This document shows, in pieces, positions 11,987-20,171 of a DNA stretch of 64,000 nucleotides. The translations under genes were made by a program, and so were the position numbers. The notes beneath the pieces were generated by a model. That model was given only the letters and a program-made list of their open reading frames with translations. It was not told the origin of the DNA and did no database searches. The DNA comes from Rhodococcus sp. IEGM 1381 (GTDB taxonomy: Bacteria; Actinomycetota; Actinomycetes; Mycobacteriales; Mycobacteriaceae): assembly GCF_030056795.1 (NCBI RefSeq), contig NZ_JASHKQ010000008.1, positions 62,001 to 126,000 of the forward strand, written 5' to 3'. Each line of letters begins with the position of its first letter. Position 1 is the stretch's first letter.

Positions 11987-12870
11987 ACGGGCTGAACCGG
12001 TGCCGTCGCAGCCAGGGCTGCCACGAGGTCGCGTTGAATGTCGGTGACGGGCACGGTGGCGTCGACCACCGCCGAGACCGGTAGTTGCAGTCTTCGGTCG
12101 GCCTCGGTGCGGAAGACGAGCCCGGTCTTGGGGGTGCTGTCGGCGGTGCTGGCGTACAGAATCGTCCAGCATTGCGGGTGGTTGAGCAGCTCGGCGCTTG
12201 CGGTGTGATCCGATGCGACGGGCGGCCCGAACGTGAGTGGAAGCCCGCTGCGTTTCATCTCGCGTTCGATCACTCGGTGCAGCAGGATCTGTTCGCTGCG
12301 TTTGGGCAGCAGCAGCGGGTAGCCGGCGAGTTGGCTCAGGCTCGGATCGTCCTCGCCGGCCAGCGGATGACCCTCGGCGAGCGCGACGACGAGGTCCTCG
12401 GTCCACAGTTCGGTCACGTGCAGTCCCGAACGTTCGACGCTGCCGCGAATGAGCGCCACCTGGCAGTCCCCGGACGTCACCGCTTCGATCTGTTCTGCGA
12501 ATCGTTTCAGCACGAAGTCGATCTCGGCGTCGGGATGGTGCTCGCGTACCGAGACGATGGCCGCGATGGCGTTCGCGGCGAAGGTCATGTTTCCGGTGAG
12601 ACGTAGTTGGTTTCGGCGGCGCGCAGTCAACGCCAGGGCGGCCTGCTCGAGCTCCACCATGTGCCGCGCGATGGAGACCAATTGTGCTCCCACAACGGTC
12701 AATCGAACGACGCGTGAGGTTCGCTCGAACAGCGGCTCGCCGATCTCTCGTTCCAGCTTGCCGATCTGCAGACTGATCGCCGATTGCGAGACGTAGCAGC
12801 GCTCGGCGGCACGCGAGAAGTTCAGTTCTTCCCCGACCGCGAGGAAATACTTCAGCTGTCGCAGTTCCAT
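11962..12870 (-). CDS. LysR-family transcriptional regulator
   Basis: A 302-residue LysR-type regulator. The N-terminal winged HTH is MELRQLKYFLAVGEELNFSRAAERCYVSQSAISLQIGKLEREIG-like (split here only for length), followed by the linker helix and a periplasmic-binding-protein-like effector domain (residues about 95-295). ATG 12870 is preferred over ATG 12882 because GGAG lies eight bases upstream of it and family members begin with MELRQL. It is divergent from the NDH-2 gene and convergent with the broken monooxygenase gene; either could be the target. Effector unknown. Confidence 0.92.
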   Translation of the reverse strand: MELRQLKYFLAVGEELNFSRAAERCYVSQSAISLQIGKLEREIGEPLFERTSRVVRLTVVGAQLVSIARHMVELEQAALALTARRRNQLRLTGNMTFAANAIAAIVSVREHHPDAEIDFVLKRFAEQIEAVTSGDCQVALIRGSVERSGLHVTELWTEDLVVALAEGHPLAGEDDPSLSQLAGYPLLLPKRSEQILLHRVIEREMKRSGLPLTFGPPVASDHTASAELLNHPQCWTILYASTADSTPKTGLVFRTEADRRLQLPVSAVVDATVPVTDIQRDLVAALAATAPVQPVQATTPAS

Positions 12871-13001
12871 GTGCGTCTCCAATCATGAGTTCTACTCATG
12901 GATGCTATTCCAACTTTCGCGTTGATAGACCAGCGAGGTCGGAGTTTCATGGAGGTAGTTCTTCGTTTGGGAAAGGACTTGGGCTCAGAAAGGGATGTGC
13001 T

Positions 13002-14324
13002 GTGAAAACGTACGACGTCGTCATCGTGGGATCGGGATTCGGAGCGTTGGCTGCTGCCAAGTCTCTGGGCAAGGCCGGTGTGACGTTCTCGCTCATCTCC
13101 AGCACCACCGAGCACCTGTTTCAGCCGCTGCTATACCAGGCCGCCACCGGAATGCTCTCGACGGGTGAGATCGCCCCGCCGATCCGACGCATCCTCTCGC
13201 AGTACGACTCCGCCGACGTCCGTCTGGGACGCGTCGTCGACGTCGATCCCGAGGCACACCAGGTGACCTACATCGGTGCCGGGCAGAGCCACACCATCGG
13301 CTTCGGTCGGCTCATCGTCGCAACGGGTGCCACGCAGGCGTACTTCGGCCGCGACGAGTTCAAGGACCGCACGTTCGCGCTCAAGACGGTGGACGACGCG
13401 ATCGCGCTCCGTGAGCAGATTCTGAGCTGCTACGAGACCGCGCACATGACGACCGATCCGGCCGCCCGCAAGGAGCTGCTGAGCTTCGTCGTCGTCGGTG
13501 CAGGCGCGACCGGAGTCGAATTGGCAGGCCAGATCAGGGATCTCGCGCACCGCTACTTCGCCGGCTCGTTCCCCGACATCGAACCGGGCGACGTCACGGT
13601 CACCCTCGTGGACGGTGTGAAGGAAGTTCTGCCCGCGTTCGGCGGCAAGCTCAGCGCCTACGCCCGCACGAAGCTCGAGAAGTCCGGCGTCGACGTCGTC
13701 ACCGGGGCCATGGTCACCGACATCGCCGACGACGTCGTCACGGTGCAGGATGTCGACACCAAGATTTCGCGTACCTACCCGGCCAAGACCGTCATCTGGT
13801 CGGCAGGCGTTCAGGCGAGCGAGCTGGCAGCCACGATCGCCGAGCGCACCGGATGCGAAACCGACCGCGCCGGACGCCTTCTAGTGCACGAGGATCTGAC
13901 GGTCGGCTCGGCGAAGGACATCTACGCGATCGGCGACGTGACGTCGTTGAACAAGCTCCCCGGACAGTCGCCCGTGGCGATGCAGCAGGGCAGGCACGTC
14001 GCGAAGATGATCATCGGGAAGGTCGACGCCGGGACGCCGTTCAAGTACACCGACAAGGGCAGCATGTCGATCGTCGGCCGATTCAGTGCTGTGGCACGGT
14101 TGTTCGGCAAGGTCGACATGTCCGGGCCGATCGCCTGGCTCATGTGGCTTGCCGTGCACCTGATGTACCTGGTGGGCTTCCGGAATCGCTACGTTGCCGT
14201 GGTGTCGTGGATGACCTCGTACATCGGCGACAAGCGACCGCACTTCCAGTACACCGACCACTCTGCCTCGCTGGTCGAGCGCGCCGGTGAGACTGCGGAT
14301 GACGAGGAGCGAAAGGCAGCCTAG
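13002..14324 (+). CDS. ndh: Type II NADH dehydrogenase (NDH-2)
   Basis: A 440-residue single-subunit, non-proton-pumping NADH:quinone oxidoreductase of the inner membrane face. The first Rossmann motif VIVGSGFGALAAAK (residues 6-19) binds FAD, and the second, FVVVGAGATGVELAGQ near residue 163, binds NADH. FQPLLYQAATGMLSTGEIA and SPVAMQQGRHVAK are characteristic of NDH-2. Near the C-terminus, IAWLMWLAVHLMYLVGFRNR forms the amphipathic/membrane-binding part. GTG 13002 is the start: AAAGGGA lies eight bases upstream and the protein then begins KTYDVVIVG. Its stop overlaps the stop of the convergent response regulator in CTAG. Confidence 0.95.
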   Translation: MKTYDVVIVGSGFGALAAAKSLGKAGVTFSLISSTTEHLFQPLLYQAATGMLSTGEIAPPIRRILSQYDSADVRLGRVVDVDPEAHQVTYIGAGQSHTIGFGRLIVATGATQAYFGRDEFKDRTFALKTVDDAIALREQILSCYETAHMTTDPAARKELLSFVVVGAGATGVELAGQIRDLAHRYFAGSFPDIEPGDVTVTLVDGVKEVLPAFGGKLSAYARTKLEKSGVDVVTGAMVTDIADDVVTVQDVDTKISRTYPAKTVIWSAGVQASELAATIAERTGCETDRAGRLLVHEDLTVGSAKDIYAIGDVTSLNKLPGQSPVAMQQGRHVAKMIIGKVDAGTPFKYTDKGSMSIVGRFSAVARLFGKVDMSGPIAWLMWLAVHLMYLVGFRNRYVAVVSWMTSYIGDKRPHFQYTDHSASLVERAGETADDEERKAA

Positions 14325-14983
14325 CTGTTCTGGCTGCTCACCAGTCCGTTGCGGTAGGCCCAGATCACCACGTGAACTCGGGTGTTGACGTCGAGTTTGC
14401 GACAGATGTTCCCGACGTGAGTTTTCACCGTGCTCTGTTCGAGTTGCAGAGCCCGGGCAATGTCGTTGTTGCCCAGGCCCTGCGACAACAGTTGCACCAC
14501 TTCCATTTCACGCAGACTCAGATCGTGTTGCGGTGCAACGGGAGTGGGTCGACTCGGCGCGCCCCGGCGGGCGAACTCCGTCATCAGACGTGGGGTCAGG
14601 CGGGGTGAGAGCACCGCACCTCCGCCGGCCACGGTGACCACCGCGTCGGCGAGCTCGTCCGGGTCGGTGTCCTTGAGCAAAAACCCTGATGCACCACTGT
14701 CCAGCGCCGCGAACACGTACTCGTCGAGGTCGAACGTGGTGACGACGATGACGCGGGTGGTGTCGAACCGCGCCAGAATTTCCCGTGTTGCGGTCAGCCC
14801 GTCTCCGTTCGGCATCCTGATGTCCATCAGTACGACGTCGGGGCGAAGGGCCGTAACCTGTTGTACGGCATGCTTTCCCGAGGTTGCGTGTCCGACGACG
14901 TGGATGTCGGGATGGCCGGCCAGAAACAGCTCGAATCCCTGTCGAACCACGGGCTGATCGTCAGCGATCAGGACGGTGATCAT
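14321..14983 (-). CDS. NarL/LuxR-family response regulator
   Basis: A 220-residue two-component output protein. The receiver domain shows the acidic pair in IADDQPVV, the phosphoacceptor Asp in DVVLMDIRMPNGDG near residue 54, and the conserved Lys in LLKDTDP near 104. The DNA-binding GerE/LuxR domain is LREMEVVQLLSQGLGNNDIA followed by STVKTHVGNICRKL. ATG 14983 is chosen because GGGGTG precedes it; an upstream ATG at 15004 would overlap the kinase gene. It lies 13 bases after its histidine kinase and forms one operon with it. Targets unknown. Confidence 0.94.
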   Translation of the reverse strand: MITVLIADDQPVVRQGFELFLAGHPDIHVVGHATSGKHAVQQVTALRPDVVLMDIRMPNGDGLTATREILARFDTTRVIVVTTFDLDEYVFAALDSGASGFLLKDTDPDELADAVVTVAGGGAVLSPRLTPRLMTEFARRGAPSRPTPVAPQHDLSLREMEVVQLLSQGLGNNDIARALQLEQSTVKTHVGNICRKLDVNTRVHVVIWAYRNGLVSSQNS

Positions 14984-14996
14984 GTTGGCACCCCGA

Positions 14997-16343
14997 TCAT
15001 GCAATCAGCTCTGTGGGCCGGGAGATCTTTCCGCCGACAGGCAGTCGAGCGCGTACGGACCATGCCGTCCCGTCGGCAGACAATCCGGCGTCGAGGGTTC
15101 CGCCGAGCAGTGCGGCTCGCTCCTGCATTCCCGGGATGCCGAAACCCTGCCCCGCCGATTCGCGCCGGCCGGAGGCGTCCGAGGTGATCGTGTTGCTCAC
15201 GGTCACCTCGATGACCGACGAACGATCGGACACCTGCACACGTACATCGCAGTTGGGCGCATGGCGTCGGGCATTGGACAACGCCTCCTGAACGATGCGG
15301 TAGCACGTCAGTTGCACGGCGCTGTCGGTGTCGTCCGTGTCTTCGGCGGTGTTTACCCCGATGTCTGTTTCGATGGACGCGAACGACATTCGTGACTGCT
15401 CGATCAAACCGGGGATGTCGTCGATCATCGGCTGCGGTGCGTTCTGGTTCCCAGGTTTGCCCTCGATACGTGTGCTTGGGCGCAGGATGCCGACGATCTG
15501 GCGCAGGCTGTCGAGAGTGCGCTGGCCGTGTCCGATTGCGCCGGTGAGTAGTTCGCGTGCCTGCTCGGGGTCGCTCGTGATAAGAGTCTTGGACGCCTTG
15601 GCTTGGATGAGCATTCCGGTCAGGTGGTGGGCGGCGACGTCGTGGAGTTCGCGAGCCATGGTCTTTCGTTCGTTGTCCAGTGCCGCATCCAGTTGTTGTC
15701 GGTGTTCGAGTTCGGCTCGGCCCAGTGCCGCCTCGTTCTCGAGTTCCTGGGTCCGGTTTCGCGCGATGTACTTTCCGAGGGCGATGAGCACCGTGTAGTT
15801 GATGATCAGATTCGCCACCTGCTCGGCCACGACGCCGATCGTGCCTCCGGGGCCTGCTGCGGCATCCGGGAAAGACAGGCGGGTGTGGACGCTGACGGCG
15901 ATTTCGAGGACGAGCCCGAGCGCGAGGGGTGCGAACAGGCGCGGCCCGGTCACCCGAATCGCCAACGCGGCGATGGCAAACCAGTACAGCGGGGTGAACC
16001 CGAGAGTTCGGTCGGGCAGAACCAGAATCAGCGCGACACTGATCGAAACCACCGTCAGATACGACGTCACGGGAAACGACCGGCGTGCACACGTCACAAC
16101 AGTCATCGCGATCAGGGCAACGACACTCACCGCGATCAGGGCTGGGCTGCCGACGAGTTCGTCTCCGGTGTCACCGATCATGCCCGTCGAGAGCTGGAAC
16201 CCGGCATAGACAACGGTGGCAAGCAGCATCTCGATCGGCAGCACAATGGGATTACGCGGCCGCCACGCGGGTCTGAACCTGCGCAGTATCGTGGAACCAG
16301 CCAGCATCCGCGAACGTCCCAGCATCCGCGAACCTCTCAGCAT
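14997..16343 (-). CDS. DesK/NarL-type sensor histidine kinase (HisKA_3)
   Basis: A 448-residue membrane sensor kinase. After a short N-terminal stretch coded by small direct repeats (RGSRMLGRSRML), about six hydrophobic helices lie between residues 30 and 170, without a large extracellular domain. The dimerisation/phosphoacceptor helix is ARELHDVAAHHLTGM near residue 230, with His as phosphate acceptor. The ATPase domain has QEALSNARRHAP (N box) and GFGIPGMQERAALLGG (G box). The start ATG 16343 shares its A with the TGA stop of the upstream membrane-protein gene, so translation is coupled. An open frame continues upstream to 16946, but that part is antisense-like shadow sequence. Confidence 0.9.
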   Translation of the reverse strand: MLRGSRMLGRSRMLAGSTILRRFRPAWRPRNPIVLPIEMLLATVVYAGFQLSTGMIGDTGDELVGSPALIAVSVVALIAMTVVTCARRSFPVTSYLTVVSISVALILVLPDRTLGFTPLYWFAIAALAIRVTGPRLFAPLALGLVLEIAVSVHTRLSFPDAAAGPGGTIGVVAEQVANLIINYTVLIALGKYIARNRTQELENEAALGRAELEHRQQLDAALDNERKTMARELHDVAAHHLTGMLIQAKASKTLITSDPEQARELLTGAIGHGQRTLDSLRQIVGILRPSTRIEGKPGNQNAPQPMIDDIPGLIEQSRMSFASIETDIGVNTAEDTDDTDSAVQLTCYRIVQEALSNARRHAPNCDVRVQVSDRSSVIEVTVSNTITSDASGRRESAGQGFGIPGMQERAALLGGTLDAGLSADGTAWSVRARLPVGGKISRPTELIA

Positions 16344-16933
16344 CAGAGTCGACTCCGTTCTCCTGCAGTATCTTTCGAGCTCGCATCTTTCGATTTTGCG
16401 TTCTTGGAACCCAGCACCCACAGTGGTCCGGTGACGAACCAGAAGAATGTGATGACGCCGAGCGGTTGGATCACGGTCTTCAGCGCTGCTGCCTGCTCCG
16501 AGTCTGCCACGGTGTAGGCGAGTCCGTAGGTGATCACCAGAGCGATCGCCGCTGCGCACAGCCACTTCACGAATCCTCGGATCTCGTTGCGGTAGGCCTG
16601 CGGGCCGCTCTTGGGAGGCTTCACCGGTGCGGGGCCGCCGGCGAATCGGTGCGCGAAGCGCACATCGAGCCAAGCCACGGTGGAGTGCGCAAACATGACG
16701 GTCCAGCCGAGGTAGATGCCGGCCAAGCGGTGGGCGAATTCGACCTCGCCGCCGCGGTGTAGATCCAGTGCCACCGCGGCGACGAGGACGAGATCGAGTA
16801 CCGGCAGGAGGGCGAGTGTGATCGTGCTGGCGCGTCGCGTGCGTGCCAGGTAGCGCAGGCACAGCCCGCCGATCACCAGTACCCAGAAGCCGACCTCGCA
16901 GACCGCGATCGTGAGCAGAATCGGATTGTTCAT
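16343..16933 (-). CDS. Unknown integral membrane protein coupled to a two-component system
   Basis: A 196-residue protein with four or five predicted transmembrane helices (residues about 7-28, 39-57, 70-88, 125-145, 152-172) and a charged Lys/Asp/Ser-rich C-terminal tail. I do not recognise the family; similar proteins occur in actinobacteria as conserved membrane proteins. Its stop codon and the kinase start overlap in TGATG, and the response regulator follows, so the three genes form one transcript. An accessory sensor or a protein protected by the two-component system are both possible; this is inference from position only. Confidence 0.75.
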   Translation of the reverse strand: MNNPILLTIAVCEVGFWVLVIGGLCLRYLARTRRASTITLALLPVLDLVLVAAVALDLHRGGEVEFAHRLAGIYLGWTVMFAHSTVAWLDVRFAHRFAGGPAPVKPPKSGPQAYRNEIRGFVKWLCAAAIALVITYGLAYTVADSEQAAALKTVIQPLGVITFFWFVTGPLWVLGSKNAKSKDASSKDTAGERSRL

Positions 16934-17098
16934 GGCCCGATTTCACCGCAGCCGACGTGCGCGCGATACCCCCGCGGAGGCGTCGTAGCTGGTGGTTCGA
17001 CCGAAGGTACGACGCTGCGCTCCACCGAAAGTCGTAGCCGAACGCGCTACTGTGGAATCACGCATACAGGACACGCAGGCAATACCAGGGAGTCCGCC

Positions 17099-17299
17099 AT
17101 GGCAGGCAAGAAGATCGACAGAGTCCACGCACAGTCCGCGTTGGAGACGGTTCGTGAGAACCCCGGCATCGCCTTGATCGCCGCCGCACCTGCGCTGGTG
17201 GTGCTGGCGGTGGTGTGGTGGCTGATCGGGTTCCCAGCCGCGTTGATTCTGTTGATCGCAGCAGGCGGTGCCGGATACCTGTACCTCAGGAACCGCTGA
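17099..17299 (+). CDS. Small two-helix membrane protein
   Basis: A 66-residue protein with a basic N-terminus (MAGKKIDRVHAQSALETVR) and two hydrophobic segments, roughly residues 25-42 and 44-60, ending YLYLRNR. GGGAG lies seven bases before the ATG, a good ribosome site. No family recognised. Flanked by divergent and convergent genes, so it is a monocistronic unit. Confidence 0.6.
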   Translation: MAGKKIDRVHAQSALETVRENPGIALIAAAPALVVLAVVWWLIGFPAALILLIAAGGAGYLYLRNR

Positions 17300-17316
17300 C
17301 TTCCGAAAAGCACTGA

Positions 17317-17856
17317 CTACTGGTCGGAGCGCGGGATGCAGAACTCGGTGATCGTGGCCGAGCCTGCAGCGAGCTCTGCCCATGATTTTTCGGTGGTGAG
17401 CACTGCTACCGCCGAAGTGGGGAAGCGGTGCCGAACCTCGCGGGCCACGTCGGTGTCGTCGTCGGCCGCCAATTCGAGTGCAGTCCAGGGGATTCCGGGC
17501 TCATGCCCGACGACCAGCAAGGTCGAGACCGTCACGTCTGCGGTGTTTGTACCTGCGAAGTACGTGTCGGCGAGCCGGATTTCGTCGATGATCTCGTCGG
17601 CGGACCCGCCGTAGATGTCGCGCTCGAATCGAGTCGGCGTGTCACCGAGGCCGGTGGCGGCGAGGGTTTCGCGAGTGCGCAGAGCCGTCGAACACAGGAC
17701 TGCGTCGACGCGCCCGACGTGCTCGGCGATCCAGGCTCCGGCAAGCCCTGCCTCACGTTGACCGCGCGCAGCCAGGGGCCGCTCGTGATCGGGAACGCCG
17801 TCGGGGTAGCCGGATTTGCCGTGCCGCATCAGCACGAGGGTCCTAGAGGTCTCCAT
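17317..17856 (-). CDS. SixA-type histidine phosphatase-family protein
   Basis: A 179-residue protein of the phosphoglycerate-mutase-like (histidine phosphatase) superfamily, closest in size and pattern to SixA phosphohistidine phosphatases. LVLMRHGKSGYPDG carries the RHG catalytic motif near residue 10. CSTALRTRETLAATGL and VVGHEPGIPWTALEL (second catalytic His) follow. ATG 17856 is preferred, with a GTG nine bases upstream also possible. It overlaps the end of the gtrA-like gene by 14 bases and so is co-transcribed with it. The substrate (phosphohistidine protein or small phosphoester) is unknown. Confidence 0.85.
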   Translation of the reverse strand: METSRTLVLMRHGKSGYPDGVPDHERPLAARGQREAGLAGAWIAEHVGRVDAVLCSTALRTRETLAATGLGDTPTRFERDIYGGSADEIIDEIRLADTYFAGTNTADVTVSTLLVVGHEPGIPWTALELAADDDTDVAREVRHRFPTSAVAVLTTEKSWAELAAGSATITEFCIPRSDQ

Positions 17857-18385
17857 GCCGTCCACCGTAAACGGTCAGAGGCGCAGATTCGGGGACGACG
17901 TTCACCGGCTCCGGGAAGACGAACTTGCGCATTGCCCACCATCGGAACGCGGTCGCCAGCAGTGTGCCGATGATCGAGCCGCTGACGAAGTCGGCGATGT
18001 TTTCGGTGAGGAAGGACACGTTCGGAGCACGCAGATCCAGCATGTAACTGGACACCCACAGCGGTAGCTGGTTGATTGCCAGGCCGGTTCCGGCGACGGC
18101 GAAGAACAGCGCTGCCTCATGGTGGCGGCGTCGCCCGCCGCGGGCCGTGAACGACCATTCCCGGTTGAGGATGTACGACACGATCGTCGCGATCAGCACG
18201 GCCAGAACGTTCGCCGTCACGGGCTTGTCCTGCAGGATCGTCCACTTCAGGCCGAAGAACAGTACGACGGTGACGACGAAGGTGATCGCTCCGACGATGA
18301 GGAACTTGAGGGCCTCGGCGTGCTTGACGAGGGGCTCGAGCCAGCGCTCGGGAACGTGGTCGGTGAGGCGGTCGGACACATGCAT
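17843..18385 (-). CDS. GtrA-family membrane protein
   Basis: A 180-residue protein with four transmembrane helices of the GtrA/DPMS_TM family, which help move polyprenyl-linked sugars across the membrane in cell-wall glycan synthesis. KFLIVGAITFVVTVVLFFGL, VLIATIVSYILNREWSF, AINQLPLWVSSYML and SGSIIGTLLATAFRWWAMRKFVF are the four helical segments, with the conserved NREWSF-type and RKFVF-type motifs. ATG 18385 is chosen as start. The gene overlaps the next gene (SixA-like) by 14 bases. Confidence 0.9.
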   Translation of the reverse strand: MHVSDRLTDHVPERWLEPLVKHAEALKFLIVGAITFVVTVVLFFGLKWTILQDKPVTANVLAVLIATIVSYILNREWSFTARGGRRRHHEAALFFAVAGTGLAINQLPLWVSSYMLDLRAPNVSFLTENIADFVSGSIIGTLLATAFRWWAMRKFVFPEPVNVVPESAPLTVYGGRHGDL

Positions 18386-18445
18386 CCCATCGACGTTACC
18401 TCGAGTAACGGATCGGGCCGGATTCGTCGCGGCTGCGAACACGGC

Positions 18446-19051
18446 CTAGACCCGTGTCGTCAGGTAGTCCCGCAGCAGTCGGCGCACCTCGTCGGATGTG
18501 AGTTGTTCCGGATACGTCACTGCCTGCAGCGTGAGTCCGTCGACGTAGGTGTGCAGTTCGGCGACGGCGTTCTCGTCTGCGTCGCTTCCGAACGAAAATC
18601 CCGGCGAGTTCGGCAGATCCAGATCGCGCAGGTGCGCCCAGGCGAGTCGGCACAGGTACCGGCTTCCGAACCAGCCCGCCGTCTTGAGGGCGGCCAACCG
18701 TTCGTCGAATCGGGCTCGGACGATCGCCTCGAGCCATACCGACGCTTCGACGCGGCGATTCTCGTCGAGTGGGAGCATTTCTTCGAGGACTCGGATAGCT
18801 CGCGCCAGGCCGTCGCCCTCGGTGGGGTGTGCTTCCAACCGATGCACGATGCGCTGCGTCATCGCCTCGGCTGCGAACAGCACCAGTTCTCCCTGGTCGG
18901 AGAAGTAGTACCGCAATGATCCGGGGGAGACGTCGGCCTCGGCGGCGACGCTGCGTACCGTCGCCCCGTTCATGCCCGCTCGCTCGATCACTCGCCAGAC
19001 GGCGGCGACGATCTCTGCTCGGCGAGCTTCGTGGTCGACGATCTTCGGCAT
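18446..19051 (-). CDS. TetR-family regulator (BetI-like C-terminus)
   Basis: A 201-residue repressor. The HTH is at residues about 25-50: GATVRSVAAEADVSPGSLRYYFSD. The C-terminal ligand/dimer domain (SVWLEAIVRARFDERLAAL, then LHTYVDGLTLQAV) resembles the BetI/YsiA-like group. It is divergent from the GAP-family gene, whose start lies 66 bases from its own. The shared spacer contains CTGTTATGGTACAG, an imperfect dyad that could be its operator. Its target is most simply that membrane protein gene. Confidence 0.9.
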   Translation of the reverse strand: MPKIVDHEARRAEIVAAVWRVIERAGMNGATVRSVAAEADVSPGSLRYYFSDQGELVLFAAEAMTQRIVHRLEAHPTEGDGLARAIRVLEEMLPLDENRRVEASVWLEAIVRARFDERLAALKTAGWFGSRYLCRLAWAHLRDLDLPNSPGFSFGSDADENAVAELHTYVDGLTLQAVTYPEQLTSDEVRRLLRDYLTTRV

Positions 19052-19117
19052 CGGTCTGTTCTAGCACGTGGAATTTTTTCCGATACAAATGTGCGGAATC
19101 ACTGTTATGGTACAGCT

Positions 19118-19774
19118 GTGTTTTTTAATCTGGTCGGGCTGGCACTGGTGGACAGCATCGGTGTCGGCACGCTCGTCGTCCCCCTGTGGATGATGGTGCG
19201 GCCGTCGTTCCGGGTTCAAGTGGTTCTGTTGCACCTGGGCGTTCTGGGGCTGCTCTATCTCGGGGTCGGCATCACGCTGTTGACCGTGGTCGGTGATGGG
19301 AGCGCTGCTTTTATGACCCATGCCGTGCCCGGCGATGCCTGGGTGCGGTTGGCGGTGGGTGGTGTCGTTTTGCTCGCGGGGCTCGTCTGCGACCGTCGGC
19401 GTCGACGCCCGAGTGGTGCGTGGTGGATGCGGGCACCGGCAGGCGCGCAAGGGGTGGTCCTCCTCGCTGTTGCGGTGGGCGCGGTCGAGGTGGCGACGAT
19501 GCTGCCTTATTTCGCCGCGATCGAGGCGGTGGCCGCGTCCGGCCGGGGGTGGACATTCTCGGTCTCGATTCTCGCGGTCTACGTGTTCACGACCCTGCTA
19601 CCGGCTCTGGTTCTGCTCGCCGCCAGAGTCGCTGCATCGCAACTTGTTTCGTCACTTCTCCGGCGTCTGATGCACCGCGTCGAACGCTGGAGCCAGGACG
19701 TGGTGGGAACGGTACTGATCGTCGTGGGTGCGCTGCTTGTCGCAGACGCGGCCGTCGAGATGAACCTGGTGTGA
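19118..19774 (+). CDS. GAP/Sap-family integral membrane protein
   Basis: A 218-residue protein with six predicted helices, matching the GAP (Sap, sulfolipid-1-addressing protein) family of mycolic-acid bacteria, whose members help export glycolipids. The N-terminus NLVGLALVDSIGVGTLVVPLWMM is the family hallmark, and a six-helix LysE-like plan follows. The GTG start at 19118 sits only six bases after a TATGGT hexamer, so the mRNA may be leaderless. Upstream in-frame codons would run into the divergent TetR gene. The TetR neighbour is the likely regulator. Confidence 0.8.
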   Translation: MFFNLVGLALVDSIGVGTLVVPLWMMVRPSFRVQVVLLHLGVLGLLYLGVGITLLTVVGDGSAAFMTHAVPGDAWVRLAVGGVVLLAGLVCDRRRRRPSGAWWMRAPAGAQGVVLLAVAVGAVEVATMLPYFAAIEAVAASGRGWTFSVSILAVYVFTTLLPALVLLAARVAASQLVSSLLRRLMHRVERWSQDVVGTVLIVVGALLVADAAVEMNLV

Positions 19775-19809
19775 CGTCGGCCCCGGTCGACCCAACGAAA
19801 GGATGCGTC

Positions 19810-20076
19810 ATGAGGGCAGGAAAATTTCGGACAGCCGATGCGCGCAGCATCGTCATGATTGTCGTCGGCGCAGTGTTGGCGCTGTTCTTCTGGGACGTGC
19901 GGGTGTTCTGGTTCCAAGGCGGCCCACTCGGCTGTGTCCTGATGGTCCTCGCTGTGGTGGACGTATGGGACTCGCGGCGCGCCACCGACAGGCGCGGAAT
20001 TGTCGGGGAGTTACGCGATGACATTTTCGGACGCGAGGATTCGACCGACACACCGGACCGCGATGGTCGACGGTGA
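19810..20076 (+). CDS. Small membrane protein, unknown
   Basis: An 88-residue protein with two hydrophobic segments (residues about 13-30 and 38-54) and an acidic, Arg-rich tail ending RDDIFGREDSTDTPDRDGRR. AAAGGA lies about six bases before the ATG. It starts 36 bases after the GAP-family gene and is probably in the same transcript. The open frame continues upstream inside that gene, but only the ATG at 19810 has a ribosome site. No family recognised. Confidence 0.6.
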   Translation: MRAGKFRTADARSIVMIVVGAVLALFFWDVRVFWFQGGPLGCVLMVLAVVDVWDSRRATDRRGIVGELRDDIFGREDSTDTPDRDGRR

Positions 20077-20171
20077 CTGACGTCGCTGCGACGGTACTGA
20101 ATTTTCGGTCCCCGCGTGATAAACAGGTCCGGGGGTCGACAGCTGTTCGATAACAGGCGATGCGGTGCTGA

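Noticed and set aside
16344..16946. 200-residue N-terminal extension of the histidine kinase
   Set aside because: It is an Arg-rich frame overlapping the membrane-protein gene; ATG 16343 is coupled to that gene's stop.
19101..19117. Confident TetR operator in the GAP-family promoter
   Set aside because: CTGTTATGGTACAG pairs at only four outer bases per arm; too weak to list as a site.
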